Part shown: positions 1-6,390 of the stretch, in pieces | How positions within the stretch are numbered: position 1 is the first letter of the stretch | How the letters are laid out: each line of letters begins with the position of its first letter | DNA from: a virus | DNA length: 45,003 nt | IMG/VR virus record: IMGVR_UViG_3300009038_000002 | Coordinates: 1 to 45,003 of that record | Strand: one strand, 5' to 3' | Notes under the pieces: model-generated | Told to the model about the DNA's origin: nothing | Database searches by the model: none | The model's input: the letters and a program-made list of their open reading frames with translations, nothing else | Program-made: the position numbers and the translations under genes

Positions 1-15
1 ATCGTCCACTCAAAT
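1..15. repeat. Terminal direct repeat, left copy
   Basis: These 15 bases (ATCGTCCACTCAAAT) are repeated exactly at 44989-45003. A gene reads in frame across the joint, so the repeat most likely marks the overlap of a circular or circularly permuted genome. It could also be a short physical terminal redundancy, which the sequence cannot distinguish. Confidence 0.85.
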
Positions 16-128
16 CCAGACATCAGCGCAAGAACAAACACACCATTTATATTGCCTTCTTTCACGCATCGTGAAATGGACAACTGACGCAATTCAACCG
101 CCCGTTTGATCTCCGCTTCAGTTTTCAT
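1..128 (-). CDS. Hypothetical protein, N-terminal part, gene spans the contig joint
   Basis: The ATG is at 128, 3 nt after the stop of the leftward RHH gene. The frame stays open to base 1. When the ends are joined through the 15-bp repeat it continues in frame from 44988 down to a TGA at 44898, giving about 72 residues. The product is small and acidic-to-mixed (it begins MKTEAEIKRAV and ends EQTIAAE), with no domain I recognise. It is the second gene of a leftward unit driven from the promoter at 336-364, and its stop overlaps the start of the next gene as ATGA. The intact frame over the joint is the best evidence that the contig closes. Confidence 0.75.
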   Translation of the reverse strand, partial: MKTEAEIKRAVELRQLSISRCVKEGNINGVFVLALMSGFEWT

Positions 129-131
129 TTC

Positions 132-329
132 TCAGCCGCTTGATTTGCGGGTTTTCTTTCGCTTGGGTTTGATCTGCCGGTTCATCGCCGCTGTTAAATA
201 GTGCCGCATCACAGCGGCCATCGAACGATTTACACGCAGCGAGGTCGCTTGAAGTTGATCGTACACCGCCCGGTTAATCCATGTTCCGACGTAAACCCGC
301 CCATCCGGTTGAAGGTTTTTCTTTGACAT
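132..329 (-). CDS. Ribbon-helix-helix (Arc/CopG-type) DNA-binding protein
   Basis: This is a 65-residue basic protein. A short beta strand (GRVYVGTWI) is followed by two helices (NRAVYDQLQATSL and NRSMAAVMRHYLTAA) and a lysine/arginine tail, which is the ribbon-helix-helix layout. The frame opens farther upstream at 368, but a TTGACA-N17-TATTGT promoter lies inside that extension, with its -10 only 6 nt from the ATG at 329. I therefore take 329 as the start and expect a leaderless message. It probably binds the three 10-bp GTGC repeats just upstream and controls both divergent promoters. That role is inferred from position; RHH regulators commonly bind short iterated sites. Confidence 0.75.
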   Translation of the reverse strand: MSKKNLQPDGRVYVGTWINRAVYDQLQATSLRVNRSMAAVMRHYLTAAMNRQIKPKRKKTRKSSG

Positions 330-335
330 GCGGAC

Positions 336-364
336 ACAATAAACGGAGATGAAATGACTGTCAA
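336..364 (-). promoter_or_regulatory. Leftward sigma-70-like promoter for the RHH gene
   Basis: On the minus strand TTGACA (364-359) is followed by a 17-bp spacer and TATTGT (341-336), then 6 nt and the ATG at 329. No Shine-Dalgarno sequence fits in that distance, so the transcript should start at or next to the ATG. Confidence 0.65.
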
Positions 365-370
365 GCATAA

Positions 371-396
371 AAGTGCATAAAAGTGCAAAATAGTGC
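371..396. repeat. Three 10-bp operator iterons between divergent promoters
   Basis: AAGTGC, AAGTGC and TAGTGC place GTGC cores at 373, 383 and 393, exactly one helical turn apart in an A-rich context. The array lies between an inverted pair of TGTCAAGC (359-366) and GCTTGACA (395-402), which are the two outward-facing -35 boxes. A protein bound here would contact one DNA face and could block or activate both promoters. Confidence 0.7.
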
Positions 397-425
397 TTGA
401 CACATTGATTTCATTGTGGTTTATT
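397..425 (+). promoter_or_regulatory. Early rightward promoter
   Basis: TTGACA (397-402), a 17-bp spacer and TTTATT (420-425). It should start transcription near 432 and serve the gene chain beginning at 536. Its -35 box abuts the third operator iteron. Confidence 0.6.
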
Positions 426-535
426 CATCGCGTGAATGCGAGACAACCTTTGATTTCCGGCGCTCTGGTGTTCCCCGATGGCGTGGTTCTCCATTCCACG
501 CATTCACCGCTGGGCCGCCGGTTTGAAAGGAACGA
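426..535 (+). other. Untranslated leader with competing inverted repeats
   Basis: No gene is visible in this roughly 110-nt leader. GTGAATGCG (432-440) can pair with CGCATTCAC (499-507), and GCGTGG (481-486) can pair with CCACGC (496-501). The two pairings share bases 499-501 and exclude each other. AAAGGA just before 536 is the ribosome binding site of the first gene. Confidence 0.35.
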
Positions 536-805
536 ATGAGCAAGCTAAATGGCAAAGTGCGGGTGTGTGTTGCGGCGTTTTGGGAATTTCCGGTGGCGGA
601 GTTGGAAATTGCCTTGGCGGCTAAAAATCCTGAAACCGCGATTTCGGATTTAATCCGCATAAGCATACCTGAGCGGGGCATAGGCGATTCTGGAATGACC
701 GCAATTCGGCGAGAATATGGCGATTATTTGGCTGAGAAGCGAATCGACGAGCTGCGCCAGTTGCCGGAGCATTCCACGGCTGAACCCGAAGCAGAGGTCG
801 TATGA
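536..805 (+). CDS. Hypothetical protein, first gene of the early rightward unit
   Basis: An 89-residue protein starting at an ATG preceded by AAAGGA at good spacing. The N-terminal half is mixed hydrophobic and the C-terminal third is acidic (ending TAEPEAEVV). I do not recognise a family. It overlaps the next gene by ATGA, and being first after the operator-controlled promoter it is probably made early. Some such first genes encode small regulators, but nothing in this sequence proves that. Confidence 0.7.
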   Translation: MSKLNGKVRVCVAAFWEFPVAELEIALAAKNPETAISDLIRISIPERGIGDSGMTAIRREYGDYLAEKRIDELRQLPEHSTAEPEAEVV

Positions 806-1002
806 ATCTGCAACATGCCGAATATCTCGGTGACGCGGTATATGCTCAATGGGACGGGCACTACATCTGGTTAAGCACGGGCGCACACATGGGAGCGCCG
901 GGCGTTGACAATACAATCGCTCTTGAGCCATCGGTCCTTCAGGCGCTTGACAGCTATCGAAAACGCTTGGCGGAATTGCTGAAACCGATAGAACCGGCAT
1001 GA
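802..1002 (+). CDS. Conserved small phage protein (YLGDAVY type)
   Basis: A 66-residue protein with the pattern EYLGDAVYAQWDG, then a WLSTG strand, NTIALEPSVL and a C-terminal helix. It resembles a small protein of unknown function that recurs in tailed phages, where YLGD.VY is followed by an ALEP.V motif. Start and stop are both coupled to neighbours by 4-nt overlaps. Confidence 0.75.
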   Translation: MNLQHAEYLGDAVYAQWDGHYIWLSTGAHMGAPGVDNTIALEPSVLQALDSYRKRLAELLKPIEPA

Positions 1003-1034
1003 CCTTCGAGATCAAACGCGCAAAGGAAATATGA
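999..1034 (+). CDS. 11-codon bridging ORF between two genes
   Basis: ATG at 999 overlaps the upstream stop as ATGA, and the TGA at 1032-1034 overlaps the next ATG at 1031 in the same way. The peptide would be MTFEIKRAKEI. Its last codons contain the AAAGGAAAT stretch that serves as the ribosome binding site of the next gene. It more likely carries ribosomes between genes than makes a functional peptide. Confidence 0.45.
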   Translation: MTFEIKRAKEI

Positions 1035-1342
1035 ATCCAATCCATTCAACTCCACACCCGATGGCCGGCAAAACCGTTCGCATTAAGGCCGGTATAGTTC
1101 ACCCTCAAGTTGAGAATTTCGGCGGGTCCGAATACCGGCTTGAAGATTGGTGGGATCGCTGCGCGGGCAAATCGTGGATGCGTTGTGACAGAAATCCAGC
1201 TTGTTTGATTTATGCAATACGAATTGGGTTTGCTTTGGAACCGCTACCGAATGACGACGAAGTAGTGTACGGCAAAGTTGGGCACTTGGGACATTTATTG
1301 CATGTTTCGGAACTTGAAGCGGCGGAAAGTGAGCAGGCATGA
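1031..1342 (+). CDS. Conserved phage protein (YRLEDWWDR...YGKVGHLGHL type)
   Basis: A 103-residue protein with a KTVRIKAG strand, the signature EYRLEDWWDRCAGKSW, then NPACLIYAIR and VVYGKVGHLGHLLHVSEL. I recognise this combination from many phage genomes as a conserved protein of unknown function, which makes the frame and strand secure. An AAGGAAAT ribosome site lies 5 nt upstream, inside the bridging ORF. It is coupled to the next gene by ATGA. Confidence 0.8.
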   Translation: MNPIHSTPHPMAGKTVRIKAGIVHPQVENFGGSEYRLEDWWDRCAGKSWMRCDRNPACLIYAIRIGFALEPLPNDDEVVYGKVGHLGHLLHVSELEAAESEQA

Positions 1343-1839
1343 GCCTATACAACATGCTTCACGGCAAGAATCCAATCGCCGATATGCTGCTGGCAATGAT
1401 AAATCTGACCGGCGCAGACGTTGGCCGCTATCGGGACTATTACCTCAATGAGTTGGGCACGGAAATATGCGTCTATACCCGCAACGGCGGGGGGAATCGT
1501 GAAGGTTATATGCCGGATTTCTCAGGACACCCGTACTTCTTGCGAGATGCCGATGACGATTTCGATTGCACGTACGCAACGCTCTATTTTGCGGTCCCGC
1601 CGGAGTTTGCCGGGGTCTGCAAACAACTTGCCGATCAAAGCGATACGCGGACGGGCGCTCAGAAATTTGAGCAGCTAATGAGCGATCTGGATGCGGGCAA
1701 AGACAATGCCTCTGTATCTCGCGCTCTTGGAGTCGGAAAGAAAATCATTGACCCCATTAGCGGGCATAAAACCGGGCCGATTACAACGCTGGAAGGCGGC
1801 ATTGTCATGGAATCTTTTCCGAAAAAAGAAACACCATGA
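1339..1839 (+). CDS. Conserved phage protein with DDDFDCTYATLYF motif
   Basis: A 166-residue protein. Its N-terminal half has YNMLHGKNP, DVGRYRDYYL and IcVYTRNGGGNRE, followed by DDDFDCTYATLYFAVP. Phages of many hosts carry proteins with the same RNGGGNRE and DDFDCTYAT(F/L) blocks, function unknown. The C-terminal 50 residues look less conserved. It sits in the early small-gene chain upstream of the recombination genes, with 4-nt overlaps at both ends. Confidence 0.8.
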   Translation: MSLYNMLHGKNPIADMLLAMINLTGADVGRYRDYYLNELGTEICVYTRNGGGNREGYMPDFSGHPYFLRDADDDFDCTYATLYFAVPPEFAGVCKQLADQSDTRTGAQKFEQLMSDLDAGKDNASVSRALGVGKKIIDPISGHKTGPITTLEGGIVMESFPKKETP

Positions 1840-2159
1840 GCCTGCGAGATTTAGGGGTATTCACGCCAATTAAAGCTATGCACCCTTTGGCGATCAATAA
1901 TGAGAAGTGCTGGAAATGCGGCGCAACCATCGGCGAAGGGACGCGAACAGCTTTATTGCCTTTTGAAACCGAAGATGAAAGTGGTTCATTTACGGTCGAA
2001 GCACGAATTATCTGCGGCACCTGCCATTTACGCGGGCAAGAAGTCGGAACGCCGCGCGGGCGCAGAATTGTGGAAACGGTTAAGGACGATGACGGATCGC
2101 CGTTCCCTGTCATCACAACTGACTTAGCACAATGGAGAGATGAGGAAATCACACCATGA
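1836..2159 (+). CDS. Zinc-ribbon protein, function unknown
   Basis: A 107-residue protein with CWKCG near residue 25 and CGTCH near residue 60, a four-cysteine zinc-ribbon arrangement around a short beta region. No catalytic motif is visible. It is translationally coupled to the PD-(D/E)XK nuclease downstream (ATGA at 2156), so it may be an accessory to nucleic-acid metabolism; that is inference from position only. Confidence 0.7.
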   Translation: MSLRDLGVFTPIKAMHPLAINNEKCWKCGATIGEGTRTALLPFETEDESGSFTVEARIICGTCHLRGQEVGTPRGRRIVETVKDDDGSPFPVITTDLAQWRDEEITP

Positions 2160-2986
2160 CCCAACCCACCGCCGCCAGACCGACGCAAGAGTCCAGTGCC
2201 CACTTTTACAGCCGCGATAGACTTCCGTTTTATCAGGTGCCATACGCGGACGCCAGCAAAGGGATGCGGGCACCGACCCTCGCCGACGCCCGCAAGGTTG
2301 CGGCGATCCCCAGCGTCACGACTTACCTGCAAATCCTGGACAAACCAGCTTTGAACACTTGGAAAGTCGAGCAAGGCGTGAATGCGGTGATGACCTCGCC
2401 GCGTGGCGTGGAGGAAGAACTTGATGCTTTCATCCATCGCGTCATCCAGATCGAGCGGGTGCATGAGCAAGAATCCGAGATTGCGCGGGACAAAGGCAAC
2501 GAGATTCATGCGGCGATGGAAGCGCTGTTCCGCAACGAACCGGAATCGGAATGGACGCCGTTTGCGCGGCCCGCTTTCGAGCATGTATGGAAAACGGTGG
2601 GCTTCGTGCGCGATTTGCACTTGGAGATCATCCTGACTTCCGAACGGCACGCCGGGAAAGTCGATTTCATCGCCGAAACACCAGAAGGCAATTGGATTAT
2701 CGACTGGAAATCCACGGGCAAGCTACCGACGAAGGAATCTTATCCTGAGCATCGCCTTCAACTTGCGGCGTATGCGAAGTCGTGGTCGGAGCTTGGGCAC
2801 GGAGTCATTCGCACGGCGAACTGCTACATTTCGACAAAGGAAGAAGGCAAGTTCGCTTTCTTCGAGAATCCGCCGTGGCAAGAAGACTGGCCAGCGTTTG
2901 AGGCAGTGATGAAGATTTGGAGTTGGATGCACCGGGGTTACGATCCGGTGGAAGCCGCGAAGAAATTGAAGGAACCAGAATTATGA
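2156..2986 (+). CDS. PD-(D/E)XK exonuclease, RecB/Cas4-like fold
   Basis: A 276-residue protein. A GNEIHAAME motif (about 114-122) matches the conserved G-x-x-x-H helix of phage RecB-type nucleases. The active site follows as GKVDFI with Asp170, then IIDWKS with Asp183 and Lys185, then a QLAAYA helix (202-207) matching motif QxxxY. This is the expected order and spacing for phage recombination exonucleases. The next gene overlaps it by 4 nt and looks like its partner, as in lambda Red or RecE/RecT pairs. It probably resects double-stranded ends during replication and recombination. Confidence 0.85.
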   Translation: MTQPTAARPTQESSAHFYSRDRLPFYQVPYADASKGMRAPTLADARKVAAIPSVTTYLQILDKPALNTWKVEQGVNAVMTSPRGVEEELDAFIHRVIQIERVHEQESEIARDKGNEIHAAMEALFRNEPESEWTPFARPAFEHVWKTVGFVRDLHLEIILTSERHAGKVDFIAETPEGNWIIDWKSTGKLPTKESYPEHRLQLAAYAKSWSELGHGVIRTANCYISTKEEGKFAFFENPPWQEDWPAFEAVMKIWSWMHRGYDPVEAAKKLKEPEL

Positions 2987-4176
2987 TTGACGCAAAACCA
3001 ATCGACGTTGAAGTGGAGTCCAAGGCGCTGGCGGTTGTGCCGGAAACACCAGCCGAGCTAATGGGCCATGCGGGGAGTGTCGCCGCTGCCTGCAAAGAGA
3101 TCGTGCTGCGGACTTCCTGCACCATCCAAGGTCGGAAGTACGTCAAAGTGGAAGGCTGGGAGAGCATCGCAACCGCGCACGGCTGCTGTGCCGGGGCTGG
3201 TGAAGCCGAACGCGCCTTCGATGAAGACGGCATCCACATCGGCTACAAAGCGAAGGGCTATATTCGCAATGGTGCAGGCCACATCATTTCCACTGGCGAG
3301 GGTTTCGTCGGCTTCGACGAGAAAGATAGAAAAGGCAATCCGACTTGGGAAGGACGGGCGGAATACGCCGGGCGGGCAATGGCTCAAACCCGCGCTATCT
3401 CGCGAGCGTGCCGTTCGGCGTTTGCCCATGTTGTTGTTCTCATGGATGCGAATTTGTCCACGACCCCGGCTGAGGAAGTGCCGCCCGATGGCTTTAACGA
3501 TGAACCGGCGACTAAAGCGCCACCCAACGCGCAGAAACCACCCGCCAAGGCGTCGCAAACAGGCGGTCCTGACACACCCGGTTTCGCCGAACGCTGCAAA
3601 GCCAAATTCATCAAAGCCATGAACGGCCCGATGGAGCCGTACGCCTGGGCGTGGGCGGTGAACAACGGCGTCATCATGGACACAGAAATGTTGGCCGATG
3701 GGGAGGCACAGAAGTTCCCGCAAACCGCCGAAACTTATGCGATTGCCACACGAGACATGGACAAGATTCGAGAGTCGTGGACCAAGCACCAAGAGGCGGT
3801 CTATCAAGCGGCGGTAAAGCAAGAGGCCGATAAGAAGCCAACCAAAACCGAGACGGGCTTCGTGATTAAACCGAAGAAGGAGCAGGAGCCGTGGCGAAAT
3901 TTTCCTACCCCATTCGGCAACGATGCTGGGGTGCTGATGGGCGATCTACCAAAGAAAAAGCTGTACGGTTGGTGGGCGAACTTCAAAGTGGAAACCGAGT
4001 ACAAAGGGAAGCCGAAGAATCCGTCAACGATTGCCCACGACCAGCAATTCCGAGCGATGCTGGATGCTGCCGGAGCGCATTACGAGTTTGAACCCCCGGA
4101 AGATGCCAAGCTGGAATCGAGTAGAGCCGCAGAGAAATCCGGGACTGACCCTGACGAAATTGACGTTCCATTTTGA
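2983..4176 (+). CDS. Putative recombination partner of the upstream nuclease
   Basis: A 397-residue protein. The N-terminal domain (to about residue 160) has RKYVKVEGWESIATAHG, a beta-rich middle, and AQTRAISRACRSAFAHVV, a signature I know from phage proteins encoded beside RecB-like nucleases. A proline/lysine-rich linker (about 165-195) leads to a C-terminal domain with YGWW motifs. The last residues (DPDEIDVPF) form an acidic tail like those of SSB proteins, which recruit partners. I infer a single-strand annealing or loading role from context. I cannot assign it to RecT, Erf or Redbeta by sequence alone. Confidence 0.65.
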   Translation: MIDAKPIDVEVESKALAVVPETPAELMGHAGSVAAACKEIVLRTSCTIQGRKYVKVEGWESIATAHGCCAGAGEAERAFDEDGIHIGYKAKGYIRNGAGHIISTGEGFVGFDEKDRKGNPTWEGRAEYAGRAMAQTRAISRACRSAFAHVVVLMDANLSTTPAEEVPPDGFNDEPATKAPPNAQKPPAKASQTGGPDTPGFAERCKAKFIKAMNGPMEPYAWAWAVNNGVIMDTEMLADGEAQKFPQTAETYAIATRDMDKIRESWTKHQEAVYQAAVKQEADKKPTKTETGFVIKPKKEQEPWRNFPTPFGNDAGVLMGDLPKKKLYGWWANFKVETEYKGKPKNPSTIAHDQQFRAMLDAAGAHYEFEPPEDAKLESSRAAEKSGTDPDEIDVPF

Positions 4177-4177
4177 T

Positions 4178-4369
4178 ATGAGCACAAAATCAAACAGCAA
4201 TAGCGGTATTGGTTTTACCGGCCTGCTTGCCTTGGCGTTCATTGTCCTGAAACTGTGCAAGGTCATCGACTGGTCATGGTGGTGGGTCTTAAGCCCACTC
4301 TGGATTTCGCTTGGTATCGCGCTGGTTATCCTGCTGGTGATGCTTATTGTATGGCTCAAAGCCCGCTGA
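4178..4369 (+). CDS. Small two-helix membrane protein (Tmemb_185A-like)
   Basis: A 63-residue protein with a hydrophobic helix at about 10-27, a WSWWWVLSPLWI turn and a second helix at about 40-60. The VIDWSWWWVLSPLWI block is found in many phage proteins matched to the Fragile-X-F transmembrane family; the function is unknown. Start chosen at 4178 because the upstream part of the frame overlaps the previous gene. It would sit in the inner membrane. Confidence 0.8.
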   Translation: MSTKSNSNSGIGFTGLLALAFIVLKLCKVIDWSWWWVLSPLWISLGIALVILLVMLIVWLKAR

Positions 4370-4452
4370 CAATTTCCGCCTGCGCCGGTAACATTAACCA
4401 AACAAACGACTGGTTTCGACATCGCCTTGAGGCGACGGCGCGGGCGGATTGA
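4351..4452 (+). CDS. Possible 33-residue ORF
   Basis: ATG at 4351 inside the end of the membrane-protein gene, giving MAQSPLTISACAGN and a charged C-terminus. There is no ribosome site and no recognisable family. A second short frame with CPSCGE follows at 4457 but soon runs antisense into the leftward gene at 4510. Either could be the degraded end of the rightward unit. Confidence 0.3.
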   Translation: MAQSPLTISACAGNINQTNDWFRHRLEATARAD

Positions 4453-4509
4453 ATTTATGAATGAGCAGTACCTCTGCCCATCGTGCGGCGAGCAACAAAG
4501 TGAGGGGTT

Positions 4510-4806
4510 TCATAAGCCCTGCCTTTTAAGCCAGTCGGCAATGCTTTCGCGGCTATGCCCCATATCATTCATTTCGACAATCATCTCAAAAAGGCTCTTA
4601 TTGTCGTAGAAATTTAGCAACGCAGAGAAACGCTGCCGTAGCTGGGCGGCTACATTGTCGGTCGCGGCAATATCCATGCCGATGGCTTCTGCGGCAGCCC
4701 CAAGAGCGCACGTCCTGTTGTCGATTAAATACCCTCCACGCGCTTGCGCCTTGAACGTCGCGCCCAGCCGAATCGCATCACTTAGTTTTTTGATTTTGTC
4801 GCTCAT
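4510..4806 (-). CDS. Conserved phage protein (RLGA...TCALGAA type)
   Basis: A 98-residue protein, last gene of a leftward four-gene unit. The pattern SDAIRLGA, then GGYLIDNRTCALGAAAEAIG, recalls small phage proteins of unknown function with a single conserved cysteine before ALGAA. Start at 4806 is set by an ATGA overlap with the upstream membrane-protein gene. The C-terminal 30 residues (MIVEMNDMGHSRESIADWL) look helical. It converges on the rightward early unit with no clear terminator between them. Confidence 0.7.
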   Translation of the reverse strand: MSDKIKKLSDAIRLGATFKAQARGGYLIDNRTCALGAAAEAIGMDIAATDNVAAQLRQRFSALLNFYDNKSLFEMIVEMNDMGHSRESIADWLKRQGL

Positions 4807-4988
4807 AATACCTTTCCATGATCCCGCCACACTACGCAAAGCCACAACATCATCGGCACAGCATCTATCTCCGCGAACGTCTGCCAAGGCATGTGGACCG
4901 CACCGGCGAATGTGGCGATGAAGGTGAATACAACGGTGAAGGCGATTGCCTGAAAAGGATGGCGTTTGATCCAGGTGAGCGGGTTCAT
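4803..4988 (-). CDS. Small membrane protein
   Basis: A 61-residue protein with a basic N-terminus (MNPLTWIKRHP), one clear transmembrane helix (about 13-33, FQAIAFTVVFTFIATFAGAV) and a second, more polar hydrophobic stretch around VPMMLWLCVVW. Coupled by ATGA to genes on both sides. It has no lysis signature, but a two-helix membrane protein beside a coiled-coil protein could be a holin or exclusion function; that is only a possibility. Confidence 0.6.
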   Translation of the reverse strand: MNPLTWIKRHPFQAIAFTVVFTFIATFAGAVHMPWQTFAEIDAVPMMLWLCVVWRDHGKVL

Positions 4989-5173
4989 GGTTTGTTCGGT
5001 GAATCGCAGTTCCAGACCGTGACGCCCTCGTGTCGCTCTAGCTTGTCCAGCCTCGCATTGATCGCGGCGATTTGCTCGTTAAGGGCTGAGAGGATATTGA
5101 GCACGTTTTCTTGCGCCGTGCTGCTGGCATCTCCGTGTTTAATCATGTCGTCGATTTCCGAAGTGGATTTCAT
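4985..5173 (-). CDS. Short coiled-coil protein
   Basis: A 62-residue protein dominated by a predicted coiled coil (VLNILSALNEQIAAINARL, then DKLERHEG). No other motif. It overlaps the membrane-protein gene by ATGA and the upstream basic-protein gene by TAATG. It may dimerise or pair with the membrane protein. Confidence 0.6.
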   Translation of the reverse strand: MKSTSEIDDMIKHGDASSTAQENVLNILSALNEQIAAINARLDKLERHEGVTVWNCDSPNKP

Positions 5174-5328
5174 TATGCCGCCTTTCTTTGCTGCCCCTTG
5201 CGCCCCTTGGCCAGTCCGCCCAAGCGTCCGGCGCGGACTTTGTCGGCGCGGCTGCCCTTCTTTCCGCCGATGCTGCCGAGAACACGAGCGAGAGTTTTGC
5301 GATCAGCTTCGCTTAAGGTAACTTGCAT
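5173..5328 (-). CDS. Small basic protein, first gene of a leftward unit
   Basis: A 51-residue, strongly basic protein: MQVTLSEADRKTLARVLGS, then glycine/lysine/arginine-rich repeats ending QQRKAA. The GRLGG.AKGRK pattern is common in short phage and host nucleic-acid-binding proteins. The ATG lies 6 nt after a TATTGT -10 box, so the message is probably leaderless. No ribosome site is present. Confidence 0.6.
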   Translation of the reverse strand: MQVTLSEADRKTLARVLGSIGGKKGSRADKVRAGRLGGLAKGRKGQQRKAA

Positions 5329-5334
5329 GACGCG

Positions 5335-5362
5335 ACAATACGACGAGCGGTTGCCAAGTCAA
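5335..5362 (-). promoter_or_regulatory. Leftward promoter for the 5328-4510 unit
   Basis: Minus strand: TTGACT (5362-5357), 16-bp spacer, TATTGT (5340-5335), then 6 nt to the ATG at 5328. The same -10 sequence and the same 6-nt distance occur before the RHH gene. The spacer contains CGAGCGGTTGC (5344-5354), which is repeated at 5410-5420 in the facing rightward element. Confidence 0.6.
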
Positions 5363-5372
5363 GGCTTTTCAC

Positions 5373-5438
5373 CATACGAAAAAAGTATAGTGATTTTCCT
5401 TGCAACTGGCGAGCGGTTGCTTTAACCTGCCCCCGCGA
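5373..5438 (+). promoter_or_regulatory. Rightward regulatory element, copy 1
   Basis: CATAC, 4 nt, AAAGTATAGT, 23 nt, then a 24-bp block. The same arrangement with identical spacing recurs at 7806-7871; the decamer is identical and the block matches at 18 of 24 positions. ATAC and GTAT form a dyad with a 7-bp centre, and TATAGT is a near-consensus -10 box. Genes follow rightward in both cases, so it is probably a phage-specific promoter. Confidence 0.6.
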
Positions 5439-5477
5439 CAGTGAAACCGGCCTGTGTTTACGGGCCAGAAAGGCAAA

Positions 5478-5783
5478 ATGACGCGAGACGAATTGACGGC
5501 AAAGAAAATGAGTTTGGTTGAAGCAGTGAATCTCGTTCAGCGGGCGGACGCGCTGTTTGAGCGGGCGGCGAAGGCTTGGGAGCGCGGGAACAATTCGGGC
5601 GATTCAGCGAGGCTGACAGCGTGCGAAGAATTGTGCGACACGTACCGCAACGAGGCAGAGGCAATGCTGACCCCACTTGGCATTGTCGTGGATTATCCCG
5701 GCCTATATCCGGCGTTCGCTGTGCGCGGTTACAGTTTCCACGACACTCTGAGCGCCGTGAGTGCGGCTTTGGAGGCCGCGTAA
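5478..5783 (+). CDS. Hypothetical protein
   Basis: A 101-residue, mostly helical protein (RDELTAKKMSLVEAVNLVQR, then AKAWERGNN). It probably starts at ATG 5478 after AGAAAGG; a GTG at 5454 is also in frame. It is the first gene after regulatory element copy 1. No family recognised. Its stop TAA shares a base with the ATG of the 14-codon bridging ORF that follows. Confidence 0.65.
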   Translation: MTRDELTAKKMSLVEAVNLVQRADALFERAAKAWERGNNSGDSARLTACEELCDTYRNEAEAMLTPLGIVVDYPGLYPAFAVRGYSFHDTLSAVSAALEAA

Positions 5784-5827
5784 TGAGCAACGAATCAGCA
5801 GCGCCGGTGCCGTGGAGACACGCATGA
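5783..5827 (+). CDS. 14-codon bridging ORF
   Basis: Starts in a TAATG overlap with the upstream gene and ends in an ATGA overlap with the HNH gene at 5824. The peptide would be MSNESAAPVPWRHA. It fits exactly between the genes, like the ORF at 999, and probably serves translational coupling. Confidence 0.4.
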   Translation: MSNESAAPVPWRHA

Positions 5828-6390
5828 ATCAATACACGCCACTTAGAAATCGCCTTTTGCGTTATGTGGTCGATGCAAAAGGCTGTTGGGTATGGACGGG
5901 ATCGCAAGGTTGGAGTCGATATAATGGCAGGCGACCAATAATGCGTTGGAGGGGTAAAAATGCTTATGCCTACCGGGTTATGTGGGAATTCAAGAACGGT
6001 GCTATCCCTGACGGCATGATGGTCTGCCATCACTGCGACAACGGATTATGTATCAATCCTGCTCATTTATTTCTCGGAACTGCAAAAGACAACGCGGCAG
6101 ATTCCATCTCCAAAGGCCGTTATCCATTTCAACGCTATCCCGAAGCAACGCGGGAACGAGCGCGACAATTAGGATTGCGAAAAGCTTGGCGGTTAGGTGC
6201 AATCGGGAAGTCTATTATTCCGCATCGCGACATTCCACTGATTCGCAAGCAACTTGCTCGCGGGCAAACGCTCCGAGCGATTGCCAGCCAGTACCGTGTT
6301 TCCCAGCAGGCTGTCCGGCAATTCATCAAAAGAGCGGATTTCCGCGCCGCCCTCGCCCTGGCCGCGCCCGCGAAGGAGGACTCGCAATGA
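5824..6390 (+). CDS. HNH endonuclease with C-terminal helix-turn-helix
   Basis: A 188-residue protein. Residues 20-100 form an HNH_3-type nuclease: GCWVWTGS, AYRVMWEFKNGAIPDG, the catalytic VCHHCDN (His-His-Cys), and CINPAHLFLGT with the second His/Asn pair, then NAADSISKGR. The C-terminal half ends in a helix-turn-helix (GQTLRAIASQYRVSQQAVRQFIK), giving sequence-specific DNA binding. This is the layout of free-standing homing-type endonucleases. It is embedded in a coupled gene chain with ATGA overlaps at both ends, which is unusual for a recent insertion and suggests long residence. Confidence 0.85.
   Translation: MNQYTPLRNRLLRYVVDAKGCWVWTGSQGWSRYNGRRPIMRWRGKNAYAYRVMWEFKNGAIPDGMMVCHHCDNGLCINPAHLFLGTAKDNAADSISKGRYPFQRYPEATRERARQLGLRKAWRLGAIGKSIIPHRDIPLIRKQLARGQTLRAIASQYRVSQQAVRQFIKRADFRAALALAAPAKEDSQ

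Noticed and set aside
1805-2650. 281-residue minus-strand frame opposite the nuclease gene
   Set aside because: The plus strand holds a nuclease with full catalytic motifs and coupled starts; the minus frame is low-information and rich in Arg/Pro/Ser.
3058-3822. 254-residue minus-strand frame opposite the recombination-partner gene
   Set aside because: Plus-strand protein is coupled and family-like; the minus frame is an antisense shadow.
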